Of a stretch of DNA of 64,000 nt, positions 1 through 8,809 are shown piece after piece (position 1 is the first letter of the stretch; every line of letters begins with the position of its first letter). The stretch is taken from the NCBI GenBank assembly GCA_030247855.1, contig JAPDRN010000092.1, positions 62,001 through 126,000 on the forward strand, written 5' to 3'. Made by a program: the position numbers and the translations under genes. The notes below the pieces were generated by a model. That model ran no database searches. It was not told where the DNA came from and worked only from the letters and a program-made list of their open reading frames with translations. This DNA comes from Knufia peltigerae (Eukaryota > Ascomycota > Eurotiomycetes > Chaetothyriales > Trichomeriaceae).

Positions 1-325
1 CCGCGCCGCTGATCTGGTCCAGATAGACCGGGACCTCACCGCTGGCGTTGAAGCCGAGCTGGCGCAGGATCTCGGGGCTGGCCTGCAGGCGACCCCGATT
101 GTCGGTGAAGGGAAGCAGGCCGCGTGGCGTGCTGTTGAGGGTCACGTCCAGGTACAGCGTCTGGTTGGCTGTGAGTGGGGTGGGTGGTGGCAGCAGGGTA
201 TCGGCGGAGACCCCGGAGACATCGGCTGCATGAGCCGCCGGGGACAGGGCCGCACCGAGCGCTGCGCTCATCAGCGTCTCAGCGAGCCGGTGGTGGCGGC
301 AGCGGCGTCTGTTCCGACTCGCCAT
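1..325 (-). CDS. Fimbrial outer-membrane usher protein, N-terminal part (runs off window)
   Basis: Only the first ~108 codons are present; the gene continues past base 1. Ushers are outer-membrane pores that assemble chaperone-bound pilins. The visible protein has a basic N-terminus, a hydrophobic stretch ending in AHA, then a segment with TLYLDVTLNSTPRG and LPFTDNRGRLQASPEIL, which fits the N-terminal domain of ushers of the spore-coat-U/Csu type. It lies directly downstream of, and overlaps, the chaperone gene. The ATG at 325 gives a complete signal peptide; an ATG at 271 is the alternative and would remove the basic region. Family assignment is an inference from these motifs and the neighbours. 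Confidence 0.75.
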   Translation of the reverse strand, partial: MASRNRRRCRHHRLAETLMSAALGAALSPAAHAADVSGVSADTLLPPPTPLTANQTLYLDVTLNSTPRGLLPFTDNRGRLQASPEILRQLGFNASGEVPVYLDQISGA

Positions 326-1031
326 TGAGCTTGGCCGTGATCTGGTCGTTGTCGCGGTCGATCGCCGTGCGTTCCAGCGGCCAGCGCATGATCTGGCCGG
401 GGAGTACGTAGCCCAGCAGGCCCGGATGGACGATGCGCGGGCGCTCCTTGCTGCCGAGGGCAAGGTCGGCGATCTGCGCGTAGCTGTTGCCCGTGTTGCC
501 CACTTCCACGCCGTTGCGGCCGTCGTCCAACCGGACCAGTCGGGCATGCAGCTGTGGCGCGAGCCGGCTGCCGGCGCCGGGTTGCACGAATACCGGAATG
601 GAATAGCGCAAAACGAACTGCATGCCTTCGGTGCGCGTGGCCAGATCGGGCACCTCGTCGACGATCAACCGGTAGTACTGCTGCGCAGCCGGTGCGTCGG
701 CCACGGCGCGGATGACCCGTACCAGCTGCTGCTGGCCGGCGGCCAGTTCCTGCATCGGTGGCGTGGCCAGCAGATCTTCGGTGGGCAGCAGCTGTTCGTT
801 GCCGTCCTGCTGCACCCAGCGGAATACCCGCACCTGCAGCTTCACCGGCGAGGTGCCACTGTTGGTCAACCACAGTTCGCCGGCGCGCTGGCGTGCCTCC
901 AGCTGCAGGCTGGTGGGCGCGACCTGCAGGCTGGTCGCCGGGACCTCGGCGGCCACCAGCAGGCCAAAGACGAGCAGCGCCACGCCGGTGGCGCGCCACC
1001 GGCGGGATCCGGCCATTCGGGCGTGCTCCAT
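279..1031 (-). CDS. Periplasmic pilus chaperone (PapD-like, Csu/spore-coat-U type)
   Basis: A 250-residue protein with an N-terminal hydrophobic signal segment (about residues 14-28). Two immunoglobulin-like domains follow. The first begins with LQVAPTSLQLEARQRAGELW; RYSIPVFVQP closes the subunit-binding domain and is characteristic of pilus chaperones. It should bind pilin subunits in the periplasm and deliver them to the usher. The ATG overlaps the stop of the upstream pilin gene by one base (TGATG), which suggests translational coupling, and the usher start lies inside its 3' end. A longer reading frame upstream is only the shadow of the pilin gene. Confidence 0.88.
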   Translation of the reverse strand: MEHARMAGSRRWRATGVALLVFGLLVAAEVPATSLQVAPTSLQLEARQRAGELWLTNSGTSPVKLQVRVFRWVQQDGNEQLLPTEDLLATPPMQELAAGQQQLVRVIRAVADAPAAQQYYRLIVDEVPDLATRTEGMQFVLRYSIPVFVQPGAGSRLAPQLHARLVRLDDGRNGVEVGNTGNSYAQIADLALGSKERPRIVHPGLLGYVLPGQIMRWPLERTAIDRDNDQITAKLNGESEQTPLPPPPAR

Positions 1032-1558
1032 CAATAGGTGATCGTGGCGGTAACGGTATCCAGGTAGTTGCCGGTCGCAGCGTTGGCCGTGCTCAGGTTG
1101 AGGATCTGGCCATAGACGATGTAGGGCACCGCCAGGCCGGTGCCGATACCGGCCTGGGTGTTGGTGCCCGTGGTGGCGCCCCACACCAGGGTATGCGCAG
1201 CATCCTGGTAGAGCTGGTAGCCCACGTAGTTGTTGGCCGTCACTGCTGCGTTGGTGTTCTTCATCCGCCGCGTAGTGACGTCATTGGCCGTGCCGGCATT
1301 GGCGCCGGCATTCAGCGAGATGGTGTACGGGGTCAGCGCCGAGCACTGCGCGGTCACGGTGCCCTGGCCCAGGGTCGGGGTGGCGGTGGTGGAGGCGGCG
1401 GTACCGAAGTCGACGTTGGTGGCTGCGGCCGCAGTAATGGTGCAGGCCTTGGTGACCACCAGGGTGACGTTGAACGTGGTGGTGTCGGCGGCGGCGGCCG
1501 GGCCTGCCACCAGCAGGGCCAAGGCCCAGGCCAAAGGGGAACGAGCTGCGGATCGCAT
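1031..1558 (-). CDS. Spore coat protein U domain pilin (major subunit)
   Basis: A 175-residue secreted protein. The signal peptide ends in GPAAAA, followed by a Thr/Ala-rich beta-sandwich with two cysteines (in KACTITA and TAQCSAL) and a C-terminus ending in DTVTATITY, the donor-strand style end of spore-coat-U (CsuA/B-like) pilins. It heads a minus-strand operon pilin-chaperone-usher and probably forms archaic chaperone-usher pili used in biofilm attachment. The start is the ATG at 1558, which gives a typical signal peptide; longer frames are not supported. The operon diverges from map across 239 bases. Confidence 0.87.
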   Translation of the reverse strand: MRSAARSPLAWALALLVAGPAAAADTTTFNVTLVVTKACTITAAAATNVDFGTAASTTATPTLGQGTVTAQCSALTPYTISLNAGANAGTANDVTTRRMKNTNAAVTANNYVGYQLYQDAAHTLVWGATTGTNTQAGIGTGLAVPYIVYGQILNLSTANAATGNYLDTVTATITY

Positions 1559-1797
1559 GGACAACCTCCCTGACCCGAAGGTCCGTTGAACAGCGCGAAG
1601 TCGGCACGTTCGGCGCCGATTTGACGACAGTGGCGCCAGCGTAGGCACCGCAAGTGTCTGTATTCCGTGAGAAACAGGCGATCGAAAGGGTGTGGGCCAT
1701 CACGCTTTCACCTTCCTTGCCGGATCCGTGCATGGCCCGGATCGCCAGTTGGGTGGCGTTCGTTCAGATTGCGGCCGGATCGGCGATAATGGGAGCC

Positions 1798-2574
1798 ATG
1801 AGCGTGAATATCAAAACCCCGCAGGAAATCGAGATGATGCGCATCGCCGGCCGCCTGGCCAGCGAAGTGCTCGACATCGTCACCCCCCACGTCAAGCCCG
1901 GTGTCACGACCGAGGAACTGGACCGCATCTGCCACGACCATATCGTGAACGTGCAGGGCACCATTCCGGCCAACGTCGGCTACCGCGGCTTCCCAAAGAC
2001 CGTGTGCACCTCGGTCAACAATGTCATCTGCCACGGCATTCCCAGCGAAGGGAAGGTCCTCAAGGATGGCGACATCATCAATATCGACGTCACCGTCATC
2101 AAGGACGGCTGGCATGGCGACACCAGCCGCATGTACTTCGTCGGCACCCCGTCGGTGATGGCCAAGCGCCTGGTCGACGCCACCTATGAGGCCATGTGGC
2201 GTGGCATCCGCGCGGTGCGTCCGGGCGCAACCCTGGGCGACGTCGGCCATGCGATCCAGAGCTATGCCGAAGGCGAGCGATTCAGCGTGGTGCGCGAGTA
2301 CTGCGGTCACGGCATTGGCAAGGTCTACCACGATGAGCCGCAGGTGGTGCATTACGGCCGTCCCGGCCAGGGCCTGGTGCTGCAGCCGGGCATGACCTTC
2401 ACCATCGAGCCGATGATCAACGAGGGCACCCGCTACAACAAGGTGCTGCCCGATGGCTGGACCGTGGTGACCAAGGACCGCAAGCTGTCGGCGCAGTGGG
2501 AGCACATGATCGCGGTCACCGAGACCGGCGTGGACGTGCTGACCCTGTCGCCGGGCGAGTCGCAGGTCTCCTGA
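1798..2574 (+). CDS. map: Type I methionine aminopeptidase
   Basis: A 258-residue cytosolic metalloprotease that removes initiator methionine from nascent proteins. The five metal ligands of the pita-bread fold are all present and in the same numbering as the E. coli enzyme: D97, D108, H171 (GHGIG), E204 (TIEPM) and E235 (WEHMI); H79 lies in ICHGIP. There is no N-terminal zinc-finger extension, so it is the bacterial type Ia form. The ATG at 1798 matches the family start. It is followed two bases later by glnD, so the two are probably co-transcribed. Confidence 0.98.
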   Translation: MSVNIKTPQEIEMMRIAGRLASEVLDIVTPHVKPGVTTEELDRICHDHIVNVQGTIPANVGYRGFPKTVCTSVNNVICHGIPSEGKVLKDGDIINIDVTVIKDGWHGDTSRMYFVGTPSVMAKRLVDATYEAMWRGIRAVRPGATLGDVGHAIQSYAEGERFSVVREYCGHGIGKVYHDEPQVVHYGRPGQGLVLQPGMTFTIEPMINEGTRYNKVLPDGWTVVTKDRKLSAQWEHMIAVTETGVDVLTLSPGESQVS

Positions 2575-2576
2575 CG

Positions 2577-5204
2577 ATGCTGCCGGCGAGTTCGCTGCTG
2601 GACACGCCGGCCGCGTCGCTCAACGACCCGGACTGGGCTGCTGCCGCGCGCGATGCGCTGCAGCAGGCCGATACGCGCCTGTACCGCCGCTTCGACCAGG
2701 GCGACAACATCGAGCGCCTGCTGGCATTGCGCGCGCGCGCGGCCGATCACCTGATCCGCCATGCGTGGCAGCGCTGCCTGCCGGCCGACAGTGGCCTGTC
2801 GCTGTTTGCGGTCGGTGGCTATGGGCGCGGTGAACTGTTCCCACGCTCGGACATCGACCTGTTGGTGTTCGGCGATCCGCAGGCGCAGCTGGCCCATGAG
2901 GAGGCGCTCGCGCGCCTGTTCGCGCTGCTGTGGGATTGCGGCCTGGCGGTCAGTCACGCGGTGCGTTCGGGCGGGCAGTGCGGCGAGGCTGCAGCCGACC
3001 AGACCGTGCTGACGGCATTGATCGAAGCGCGCCCGCTGATGGCCGATGAGGCGGCGCGGCGTGCGCTGCGTGCGGCAGTGGATGACCGCGAACTGTGGCC
3101 GCCGCGTGCGTTCTTCCTGGCAAAGCTGGAGGAACTGCGCAACCGCCACCAGCGTTTCGGCGACACCGCCGACAACCTGGAGCCGGACCTGAAGGATGGC
3201 CCCGGCGGCCTGCGCGATCTCAACACGCTGGGCTGGATGGCGCTGCGTGCGTTTGGTGTGCGCGATCTGGAAGCGCTGGTCGGCCTGGGCCACCTGGGCG
3301 CTGACGAGGCCGCGGCGCTGAAGCGCGAACGTGCGGTGCTGGCGCGACTGCGCTTCGGCCTGCACCTGGTGGCGCGACGCCCGGAAGAGCGCCTGCGCTT
3401 CGATTACCAGAAGACCCTGGCCGCGCGCCTGGGCTTTGAAGACGACGCCGAAAGCCTGGGCGTCGAGAAGATGATGCAGGGTTTCTACCGTGCCGCTTCG
3501 GTGGTGCGGCGGATCAGCGATCGTCTGCTGCAGCGTTTCGAGGAACAGTTCGATGGCGAGGCACAGCCCGAGCCGCTGACGGTGGGATTCGCGCTGCGCC
3601 GCGGCTATCTGGCGGCCAACGATGCCGACTGGCCGAGTGCTGACATCGGCCAGGTCTTCGCGCTGTTCGCCAGCTGGGCGAACAATCCGCAGATCCGTGG
3701 CCTGCATTCGTTGACCGCGCGCGCGCTGGCCGAATCGCTGCCGCTGCTGCCTGCCTATGACCAGGCAGACCCCGACGCGCGCGAACAGTTCATGGCCCTG
3801 CTGCGTGGCCAGCGCCCGGTCGACACGCTTTCGCGCATGGCGCGGCTGGGCGTGCTCGGGCAGTGGATTCCCGCGTTCGCCCAGGTCAGCGGGCGCATGC
3901 AGTTCGACCTGTTCCATGTCTATACCGTCGACCAGCACACGCTGATGGTCCTGCGCAACATGGGGCTGTTTGCCAGCAGTCGCGCCGATGAACGTTTCTC
4001 GATCGCCCATGAAGTCTGGCCGCGCCTGCGCAAGCCCGAACTGCTGCTGCTGGCCGGCCTGTTCCACGACATCGCCAAGGGCCGAGGTGGCGATCATTCC
4101 GAACTGGGCGCGGTCGATGCACGGGCGTTCTGCCATGCGCAGGGGCTGAGTGGCTCGGACACCGAACTGGTGGCCTGGCTGGTCGAACAGCACCTGCGGA
4201 TGTCGGTGACCGCGCAGAAGCAGGACATCGCCGATGCGGACGTGATCCATCGCTTCGCGACTCTGGTCGGCAGTCGCGACCGCTTGGATTACCTCTATCT
4301 GCTGACCTGTGCCGACATCGCCGGCACCAGCCCGAAGCTGTGGAACGCTTGGAAGGACCGGTTGCTGGCCGATCTGTACTTCGCGACACGGCGCGCGCTG
4401 CGCGAGGGCCTGGAGCACCCGGTTCCGGCCACCGAACGCGTGGCCGAAGCGCGCGACAGCGTGCGTGCGCTGGTGCGCGAGCAGGGCTACGACGATGCCA
4501 CCATCGATCGCCAGTTCGCGGTGATGCCCGACGAAGGTTTCATCCGCCTGCGCCCGGAACAGCTGGCCTGGCAGGCTGCCGCGCTGATACCGATCAAGCA
4601 GGGCCAGACCCTGGTGAAGGTTCGCCGGATCAGTGTCGATGATCCAGCGCTGGAAGTGTTCGTGCATTCGCCGGACCGTGACGGCCTGTTCGCCGCGATC
4701 GTGATGACCCTGGACCGCAAGGGCTACGGCATCCACCGTGCACGCGTGCTGGATGGTCCGGCCGACACGATTTTCGATAATTTTGAAGTGAGCCCGGCCG
4801 ATACGTTTGCCGATGGCAGCAGCGCCAACCTGGAAGCGGCCCTGCGCGAGGCGCTCAGTGGCGATTTGACGCGGCTGCGTCCCTCGCGCCGGGTGGTGCC
4901 ACGCCAGCTGCGCCACTTCCGTTTCGCCCCGCGTATCGAGTTCCGCGATGAACCCGGCGCAACCCGTTTCGCCCTGGTCGCACCCGATCGTCCCGGCCTG
5001 CTGGCCGACGTGGCGTTCGTGCTGCGCAACCAGGGACTGCGCGTGCAGGACGCGCGCATTGCCACATTCGGCGAACGCGCCGAAGACACCTTCGTGATCA
5101 GTGACGAACACGACCTCCCCCTGACTGAATCCGCCCGGCAGCAGCTGCATGACGCAATGCTGGCCTGCCTGGACCCTGATCGAAACGCCGGAGACCCCGC
5201 CTGA
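2577..5204 (+). CDS. glnD: Bifunctional [protein-PII] uridylyltransferase/uridylyl-removing enzyme
   Basis: An 875-residue nitrogen sensor. The nucleotidyltransferase motif GGYGRGELFPRSDIDLLV lies around residues 80-97 with the catalytic aspartates D92 and D94. The HD hydrolase pair is H497-D498 (LFHDIAKG), and two ACT domains lie near residues 690-760 and 795-870 for glutamine sensing. It uridylylates PII at low glutamine and de-uridylylates it at high glutamine, which sets glutamine synthetase activity and NtrB/C signalling. The start is the ATG two bases after the map stop; its own stop overlaps the dapD start (TGATG). Confidence 0.98.
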   Translation: MLPASSLLDTPAASLNDPDWAAAARDALQQADTRLYRRFDQGDNIERLLALRARAADHLIRHAWQRCLPADSGLSLFAVGGYGRGELFPRSDIDLLVFGDPQAQLAHEEALARLFALLWDCGLAVSHAVRSGGQCGEAAADQTVLTALIEARPLMADEAARRALRAAVDDRELWPPRAFFLAKLEELRNRHQRFGDTADNLEPDLKDGPGGLRDLNTLGWMALRAFGVRDLEALVGLGHLGADEAAALKRERAVLARLRFGLHLVARRPEERLRFDYQKTLAARLGFEDDAESLGVEKMMQGFYRAASVVRRISDRLLQRFEEQFDGEAQPEPLTVGFALRRGYLAANDADWPSADIGQVFALFASWANNPQIRGLHSLTARALAESLPLLPAYDQADPDAREQFMALLRGQRPVDTLSRMARLGVLGQWIPAFAQVSGRMQFDLFHVYTVDQHTLMVLRNMGLFASSRADERFSIAHEVWPRLRKPELLLLAGLFHDIAKGRGGDHSELGAVDARAFCHAQGLSGSDTELVAWLVEQHLRMSVTAQKQDIADADVIHRFATLVGSRDRLDYLYLLTCADIAGTSPKLWNAWKDRLLADLYFATRRALREGLEHPVPATERVAEARDSVRALVREQGYDDATIDRQFAVMPDEGFIRLRPEQLAWQAAALIPIKQGQTLVKVRRISVDDPALEVFVHSPDRDGLFAAIVMTLDRKGYGIHRARVLDGPADTIFDNFEVSPADTFADGSSANLEAALREALSGDLTRLRPSRRVVPRQLRHFRFAPRIEFRDEPGATRFALVAPDRPGLLADVAFVLRNQGLRVQDARIATFGERAEDTFVISDEHDLPLTESARQQLHDAMLACLDPDRNAGDPA

Positions 5205-6250
5205 TGGCCACCAAGCCTGTAAAGAAGACTGCCGCGACCGCCAAGAGCGCAGCAGCCAGAAAGACCACTGCCGCTGAGCCGGTTGCGAAGAAGACTGCCG
5301 CGCCGAAGAAGGCTGCGGTGAAGAAGGCACCGGCGAAGAAGGCCCCGGCCAAGACCGCCGAAGCCGCGCGCGCCGAGAACATCGCACGCAAGTCGCTGCG
5401 CAAGCCGGCCGGCCCGGGCGTGGAAGAGCTGAAGTTCGGCATCGAAAGTGCCTTCGAGCGCCGCGCCACGCTGACCCTGCACGAACTGGAAGGCTCGACC
5501 CGTCCGCTGGTCAACCGCGTGATCGACGGCCTGGAAAGCGGCGAATTCCGCGTCGCCGAGCCGGACGGCCATGGTGGCTGGAAGGTCAACGAATGGCTGA
5601 AGAAGGCGGTGCTGCTGTATTTCCGTGTCAACGACATGGCCGTGGTCGATGCACGCCCGGCACCGTTCTGGGACAAGGTCGAATCGCGCTTTGCCGGCTA
5701 TGACGAGGCGAAATTCCGCCGCGGCGGCGTGCGCGTTGTGCCGGGTGCGATCGCCCGTCGCGGCACATATTTCGGCAAGGACGTGGTGTTGATGCCGAGC
5801 TTCACCAACATCGGCGCCTACGTCGGCGAAGGCACCATGGTCGACACCTGGGCCACCGTCGGTTCCTGCGCGCAGATCGGCCAGCACTGCCACCTGTCCG
5901 GCGGTGCCGGCATCGGCGGTGTGCTCGAGCCGCTGCAGGCCAGCCCGACCATCATCGAAGACCATTGCTTCATCGGTGCGCGTTCGGAAGTGGTGGAAGG
6001 CGTGGTCGTCGGCCATCACAGCGTGATCGGCATGGGCGTGTTCCTCAGCCAGAGCACCCGCATCTACAACCGCGCCACCGGCGAAATCAGCTACGGCTAC
6101 ATCCCGCCGTACAGCGTGGTGGTGTCCGGCTCGCTGCCGAGCAAGGACGGTACCCACTCGCTGTACTGCGCGGTGATCGTCAAGCAGGTCGATGCCCGCA
6201 CCCGCAGCAAGACCAGCGTCAACGACCTGCTGCGCGGCCTGGCCGACTGA
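5204..6250 (+). CDS. dapD: 2,3,4,5-tetrahydropyridine-2,6-dicarboxylate N-succinyltransferase with Lys/Ala-rich N-terminal extension
   Basis: Catalyses succinylation of tetrahydrodipicolinate in the succinylase branch of DAP/lysine synthesis. Residues from about 73 onward match the classic enzyme: an ESAFERRA start region and hexapeptide-repeat left-handed beta helix with GTMVDTWATVGSCAQIG, GGVLEPLQ and CFIGARSEVVEG. The E. coli enzyme is 274 residues; this one is 348. The extra ~72 residues are almost all Lys, Ala, Pro and Thr (16 Lys), resembling histone H1-like or AlgP-like tails, with no obvious signal peptide. The ATG overlaps the glnD stop by one base, so the extension is very probably translated. 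Confidence 0.96.
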   Translation: MATKPVKKTAATAKSAAARKTTAAEPVAKKTAAPKKAAVKKAPAKKAPAKTAEAARAENIARKSLRKPAGPGVEELKFGIESAFERRATLTLHELEGSTRPLVNRVIDGLESGEFRVAEPDGHGGWKVNEWLKKAVLLYFRVNDMAVVDARPAPFWDKVESRFAGYDEAKFRRGGVRVVPGAIARRGTYFGKDVVLMPSFTNIGAYVGEGTMVDTWATVGSCAQIGQHCHLSGGAGIGGVLEPLQASPTIIEDHCFIGARSEVVEGVVVGHHSVIGMGVFLSQSTRIYNRATGEISYGYIPPYSVVVSGSLPSKDGTHSLYCAVIVKQVDARTRSKTSVNDLLRGLAD

Positions 6251-6263
6251 CGGAGCCGCACGC

Positions 6264-6629
6264 ATGAGCACCATCGTCTACGGTCTGAAGAACTGCGATA
6301 CCTGCAAGAAGGCGACCAAGTGGCTGGACCGCTTCGGCGTGCCGTACACCTTCGTCGACTACCGCGACAACAAACCCAGCCCGGAAACGCTGCTGGAATG
6401 GGCCGCGCAGCTGGACGGCCTGGCGGCAATGGTCAACCGGTCCTCCACCACCTGGCGGCAGCTGCCGGACAACCGCAAGGCCGCCGATTCGGAGGCGGAG
6501 TGGAAGCTGCTGCTGCGCGAGTACCCACAGCTGATCAAGCGCCCGCTGGTGGTGACCGCCGACGGCAAGGTCAGCCAGGGTTTCAGCGACAACGGTTTCA
6601 AGGCGCGCTTCGGCGTGGGCGGCGCGTGA
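6264..6629 (+). CDS. ArsC/Spx-family reductase-like protein (YffB type)
   Basis: A 121-residue thioredoxin-fold protein with the redox motif NCDTCKKA near the N-terminus and a KRPLVV segment close to the C-terminus that is typical of the arsenate-reductase-like YffB/Spx family. Its partner is unknown; YffB proteins are thought to be glutathione-dependent reductases, and the family is regularly found beside dapE. Here it lies between dapD (13-base gap) and dapE (four-base GTGA overlap), which argues for co-expression rather than for an arsenic role. No ars genes are nearby. Confidence 0.9.
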   Translation: MSTIVYGLKNCDTCKKATKWLDRFGVPYTFVDYRDNKPSPETLLEWAAQLDGLAAMVNRSSTTWRQLPDNRKAADSEAEWKLLLREYPQLIKRPLVVTADGKVSQGFSDNGFKARFGVGGA

Positions 6630-7753
6630 GCGCCGTCCTCGACCTGGCCTGCGATCTGATTGCACGGCCGTCGGTGACCCCGGACGACGCCGGTTGCCAG
6701 GCGCTGATCGGTGAACGTCTGCAGGCGGCCGGTTTCACTTGTGAGCACCTGCGGTTGGGCGAGGTCGACAACCTGTGGGCCACCCACGGCAGCGGCGCAC
6801 CGGTGCTGGTCCTGCTGGGCCACACTGACGTGGTGCCGCCGGGCCCGCGCGAGGCATGGCAGAGCGATCCGTTCGCGCCGCAGATCCGCGATGGCGTGCT
6901 GTACGGTCGCGGCACCGCGGACATGAAGGGCAGCGTGGCTGCGTTCGTGATCGCTGCCGAACAGTTCGTCGCGGCGCATCCGCAGCACACCGGCACGCTG
7001 GCGGTGCTGTTGACCAGCGACGAAGAGGGCGATGCCATCGACGGCGTGCGCCATGTCGCACGGCTGTTCGCCGAGCGCGGCCAGCGCATCGACTGGTGCA
7101 TCACCGGCGAGCCGTCGTCCACCACCACGCTGGGCGACCTGCTGCGCGTGGGCCGGCGTGGCAGCCTGTCGGCCAGGCTGCGCGTGCAGGGTGTGCAGGG
7201 CCACGTGGCCTACCCGGACAAGGCGCGCAATCCGATCCATCTTGCCGCGCCGATGCTGGCCGAACTGAGTGCGCGGCGCTGGGACGAGGGCTATGAGAGC
7301 TTCCCGTCGACCAGCCTGCAGATCTCCAACATCCACGCCGGTACCGGCGCCAACAACGTGATTCCTGGTGAGCTGGTGGTGGATTTCAACATCCGCTACA
7401 ACCCGCATTGGGATGCAGCGAAGCTGGAAGCGGAGATCACCACGCTGCTGGACCGTCATGGCCTGCAGTACACGCTGAAGTGGCATCGCAGCGGCGAACC
7501 GTTCTACACCCCGGAAGGGACATTGCGCGCAGCGGCGCGCGCGGTGCTGGCCGAGCACACCGGTCGCGCGCCGGAAGAGAGCACCGGTGGTGGCACCTCC
7601 GATGCGCGCTTCATCGCGCCCCTGGGTGCGCAGTGCATCGAAGTCGGCCCGGTCAACGCCAGCATCCACCAGGTGGATGAAAACGTGCGCGTGGACGAGC
7701 TGGAAGCGCTGCCGGGGCTGTACCAGCGATTGGTTGAACGCCTGCTGGTGTAG
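6626..7753 (+). CDS. dapE: Succinyl-diaminopimelate desuccinylase
   Basis: A 375-residue M20-family zinc enzyme that hydrolyses N-succinyl-LL-diaminopimelate in lysine and peptidoglycan-precursor synthesis. Metal-binding signatures are visible: GHTDVVPPG, GRGTADMKGS, TSDEEGDA and the dimerisation-domain segment VQGHVAYPD; the C-terminal STGGGTSDARF is diagnostic for DapE. The start is a GTG at 6626 that overlaps the stop of the upstream reductase-like gene (GTGA), giving the family-typical start SAVLDLACDLIARPSVTPDD. It is two genes from dapD in the same operon. Confidence 0.97.
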   Translation: MSAVLDLACDLIARPSVTPDDAGCQALIGERLQAAGFTCEHLRLGEVDNLWATHGSGAPVLVLLGHTDVVPPGPREAWQSDPFAPQIRDGVLYGRGTADMKGSVAAFVIAAEQFVAAHPQHTGTLAVLLTSDEEGDAIDGVRHVARLFAERGQRIDWCITGEPSSTTTLGDLLRVGRRGSLSARLRVQGVQGHVAYPDKARNPIHLAAPMLAELSARRWDEGYESFPSTSLQISNIHAGTGANNVIPGELVVDFNIRYNPHWDAAKLEAEITTLLDRHGLQYTLKWHRSGEPFYTPEGTLRAAARAVLAEHTGRAPEESTGGGTSDARFIAPLGAQCIEVGPVNASIHQVDENVRVDELEALPGLYQRLVERLLV

Positions 7754-7781
7754 CACCCCCTCCGCCGGGTTTCCGTGGATA

Positions 7782-7804
7782 CGCCGGGCATGGCCCGGCG
7801 CTAC
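7782..7804. repeat. SMAG-type palindromic repeat (GTAG head on minus strand)
   Basis: A short GC-rich hairpin (cgccgggc/gcccggcg around 'at') headed by GTAG when read on the minus strand. The TAG of the head is also the stop codon of the Sel1 lipoprotein gene (7801-7803). It lies between the convergent 3' ends of dapE and that gene. Confidence 0.75.
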
Positions 7805-8694
7805 TCCGAGAACTGGAAGAACGGCGGTTTGATTGCTTCGCGCCAGTACGACTCGTCGGCCATGTAGAAGCCCTGCGCGCGGGCCTTGGCGAACCACGTC
7901 GCCGCGGCATCCACGTTCTTCTGCAGGCCATCGCCGCCGCGGCCGAGTGCCAGCCCGGCCAGGTACTGGCCATACACGTTGCCCTGTGCAGCGGCACGCT
8001 CATACCAGCGCAGCGCTTCGGTCTTGTCCTGCACCACGCCGATGCCGGCCTCGTACAGCGTGCCCAGGTCCACCTGCGCTTCGGCATCGCCGCGCGCGGC
8101 ACGGCGCTGGATGCGGGCGATCACCGGGTTCGGTGAAGCGTCAGTGCTGAGCGGAGTGCCGGGCTTCGCGGACCCGCTGGTGGCATCGCGCAACGGCTGC
8201 AGCTTGTACAGCTGGCGCAGGTAGACCGCGTGGCGCAGGCGCCAGCGCAGTGCGCCCTCCATGTCGCCTCGTCGCTCGTACCACGTCTCCAGATCGCTCA
8301 TCGCATACGGCGAGCCGTGATAGGCGGCGCTGTGGTACCAGCGATAGGCCTTGCGCGCGGAGGGTTTGAGCACGACCGCGTCGGGCTTCTGCGGAGTGTC
8401 ACCACTGTCCAGTCGGCCGCGCTCCAGGATCGTACCGAGCTGTTCCTCTGCACTGGTGGTGCGGTGGGTGCGCGGCGTGGTGGCGGCGGCGCGCGCGTAC
8501 CAGTCCAGTGCGCGCACGTCGTTGCGGTACTGGTACAGCTTGGCCACGCGTAGCGCCGAATCGAACTGGCCATCGGCAGCTGCGGCCAGGGCGTCGCGTT
8601 CGCTGTCATCGACCGGGCGGGTGGACGTGGTCGCGCAGCCGGCCAGGGCGATCAGGGCCAGGATGGGCAGCAGGTGACGGTAGGAAGGGGTCAT
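7801..8694 (-). CDS. Sel1-repeat (TPR-like) lipoprotein
   Basis: A 297-residue protein with a lipoprotein signal peptide: hydrophobic core then LIALAGC, with Cys about residue 19. Several Sel1-like repeats follow (for example AEAQVDLGTLYEAGIGVVQD followed by KTEALRWYERAAAQGN), the alpha/alpha hairpins used for protein interaction in the periplasm. The partner is unknown. It diverges from the asnB leader across about 115 bases. The ATG at 8694 gives a normal lipoprotein signal. Its stop codon is supplied by the GTAG head of a palindromic repeat. Confidence 0.85.
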   Translation of the reverse strand: MTPSYRHLLPILALIALAGCATTSTRPVDDSERDALAAAADGQFDSALRVAKLYQYRNDVRALDWYARAAATTPRTHRTTSAEEQLGTILERGRLDSGDTPQKPDAVVLKPSARKAYRWYHSAAYHGSPYAMSDLETWYERRGDMEGALRWRLRHAVYLRQLYKLQPLRDATSGSAKPGTPLSTDASPNPVIARIQRRAARGDAEAQVDLGTLYEAGIGVVQDKTEALRWYERAAAQGNVYGQYLAGLALGRGGDGLQKNVDAAATWFAKARAQGFYMADESYWREAIKPPFFQFSE

Positions 8695-8773
8695 CCATGG
8701 GTTCCGGAAAGCGGGCAGGGGATTATCCGGGTCGGCACCGGCGTGGCCGCTGAATCGGTTGCCATCGCAACAG

Positions 8774-8802
8774 TTGCGCCGCGCCGGAAACCCGGTTACG
8801 GT
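8774..8802 (+). promoter_or_regulatory. Possible sigma-70 promoter of the asnB leader
   Basis: TTGCGC (8774-8779) and TACGGT (8797-8802) are separated by 17 bases. If used, transcription would begin about 7 bases later, at or next to the leader ATG (8810), so the leader peptide could be leaderless. The boxes are imperfect; this is a tentative reading. Confidence 0.3.
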
Positions 8803-8809
8803 CGGATCC

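Noticed and set aside
2433..5387. 984-residue frame on the minus strand opposite glnD
   Set aside because: It is the antisense shadow of a clear GlnD in high-GC DNA; it has no family motifs and its composition (Gln/Arg/Ala/His) is typical of such shadows.
6264..6629. Arsenate reductase of an arsenic-resistance operon
   Set aside because: The protein is YffB/Spx-like with a CxxC motif and lies between dapD and dapE; no arsB, arsR or acr3 gene is near.
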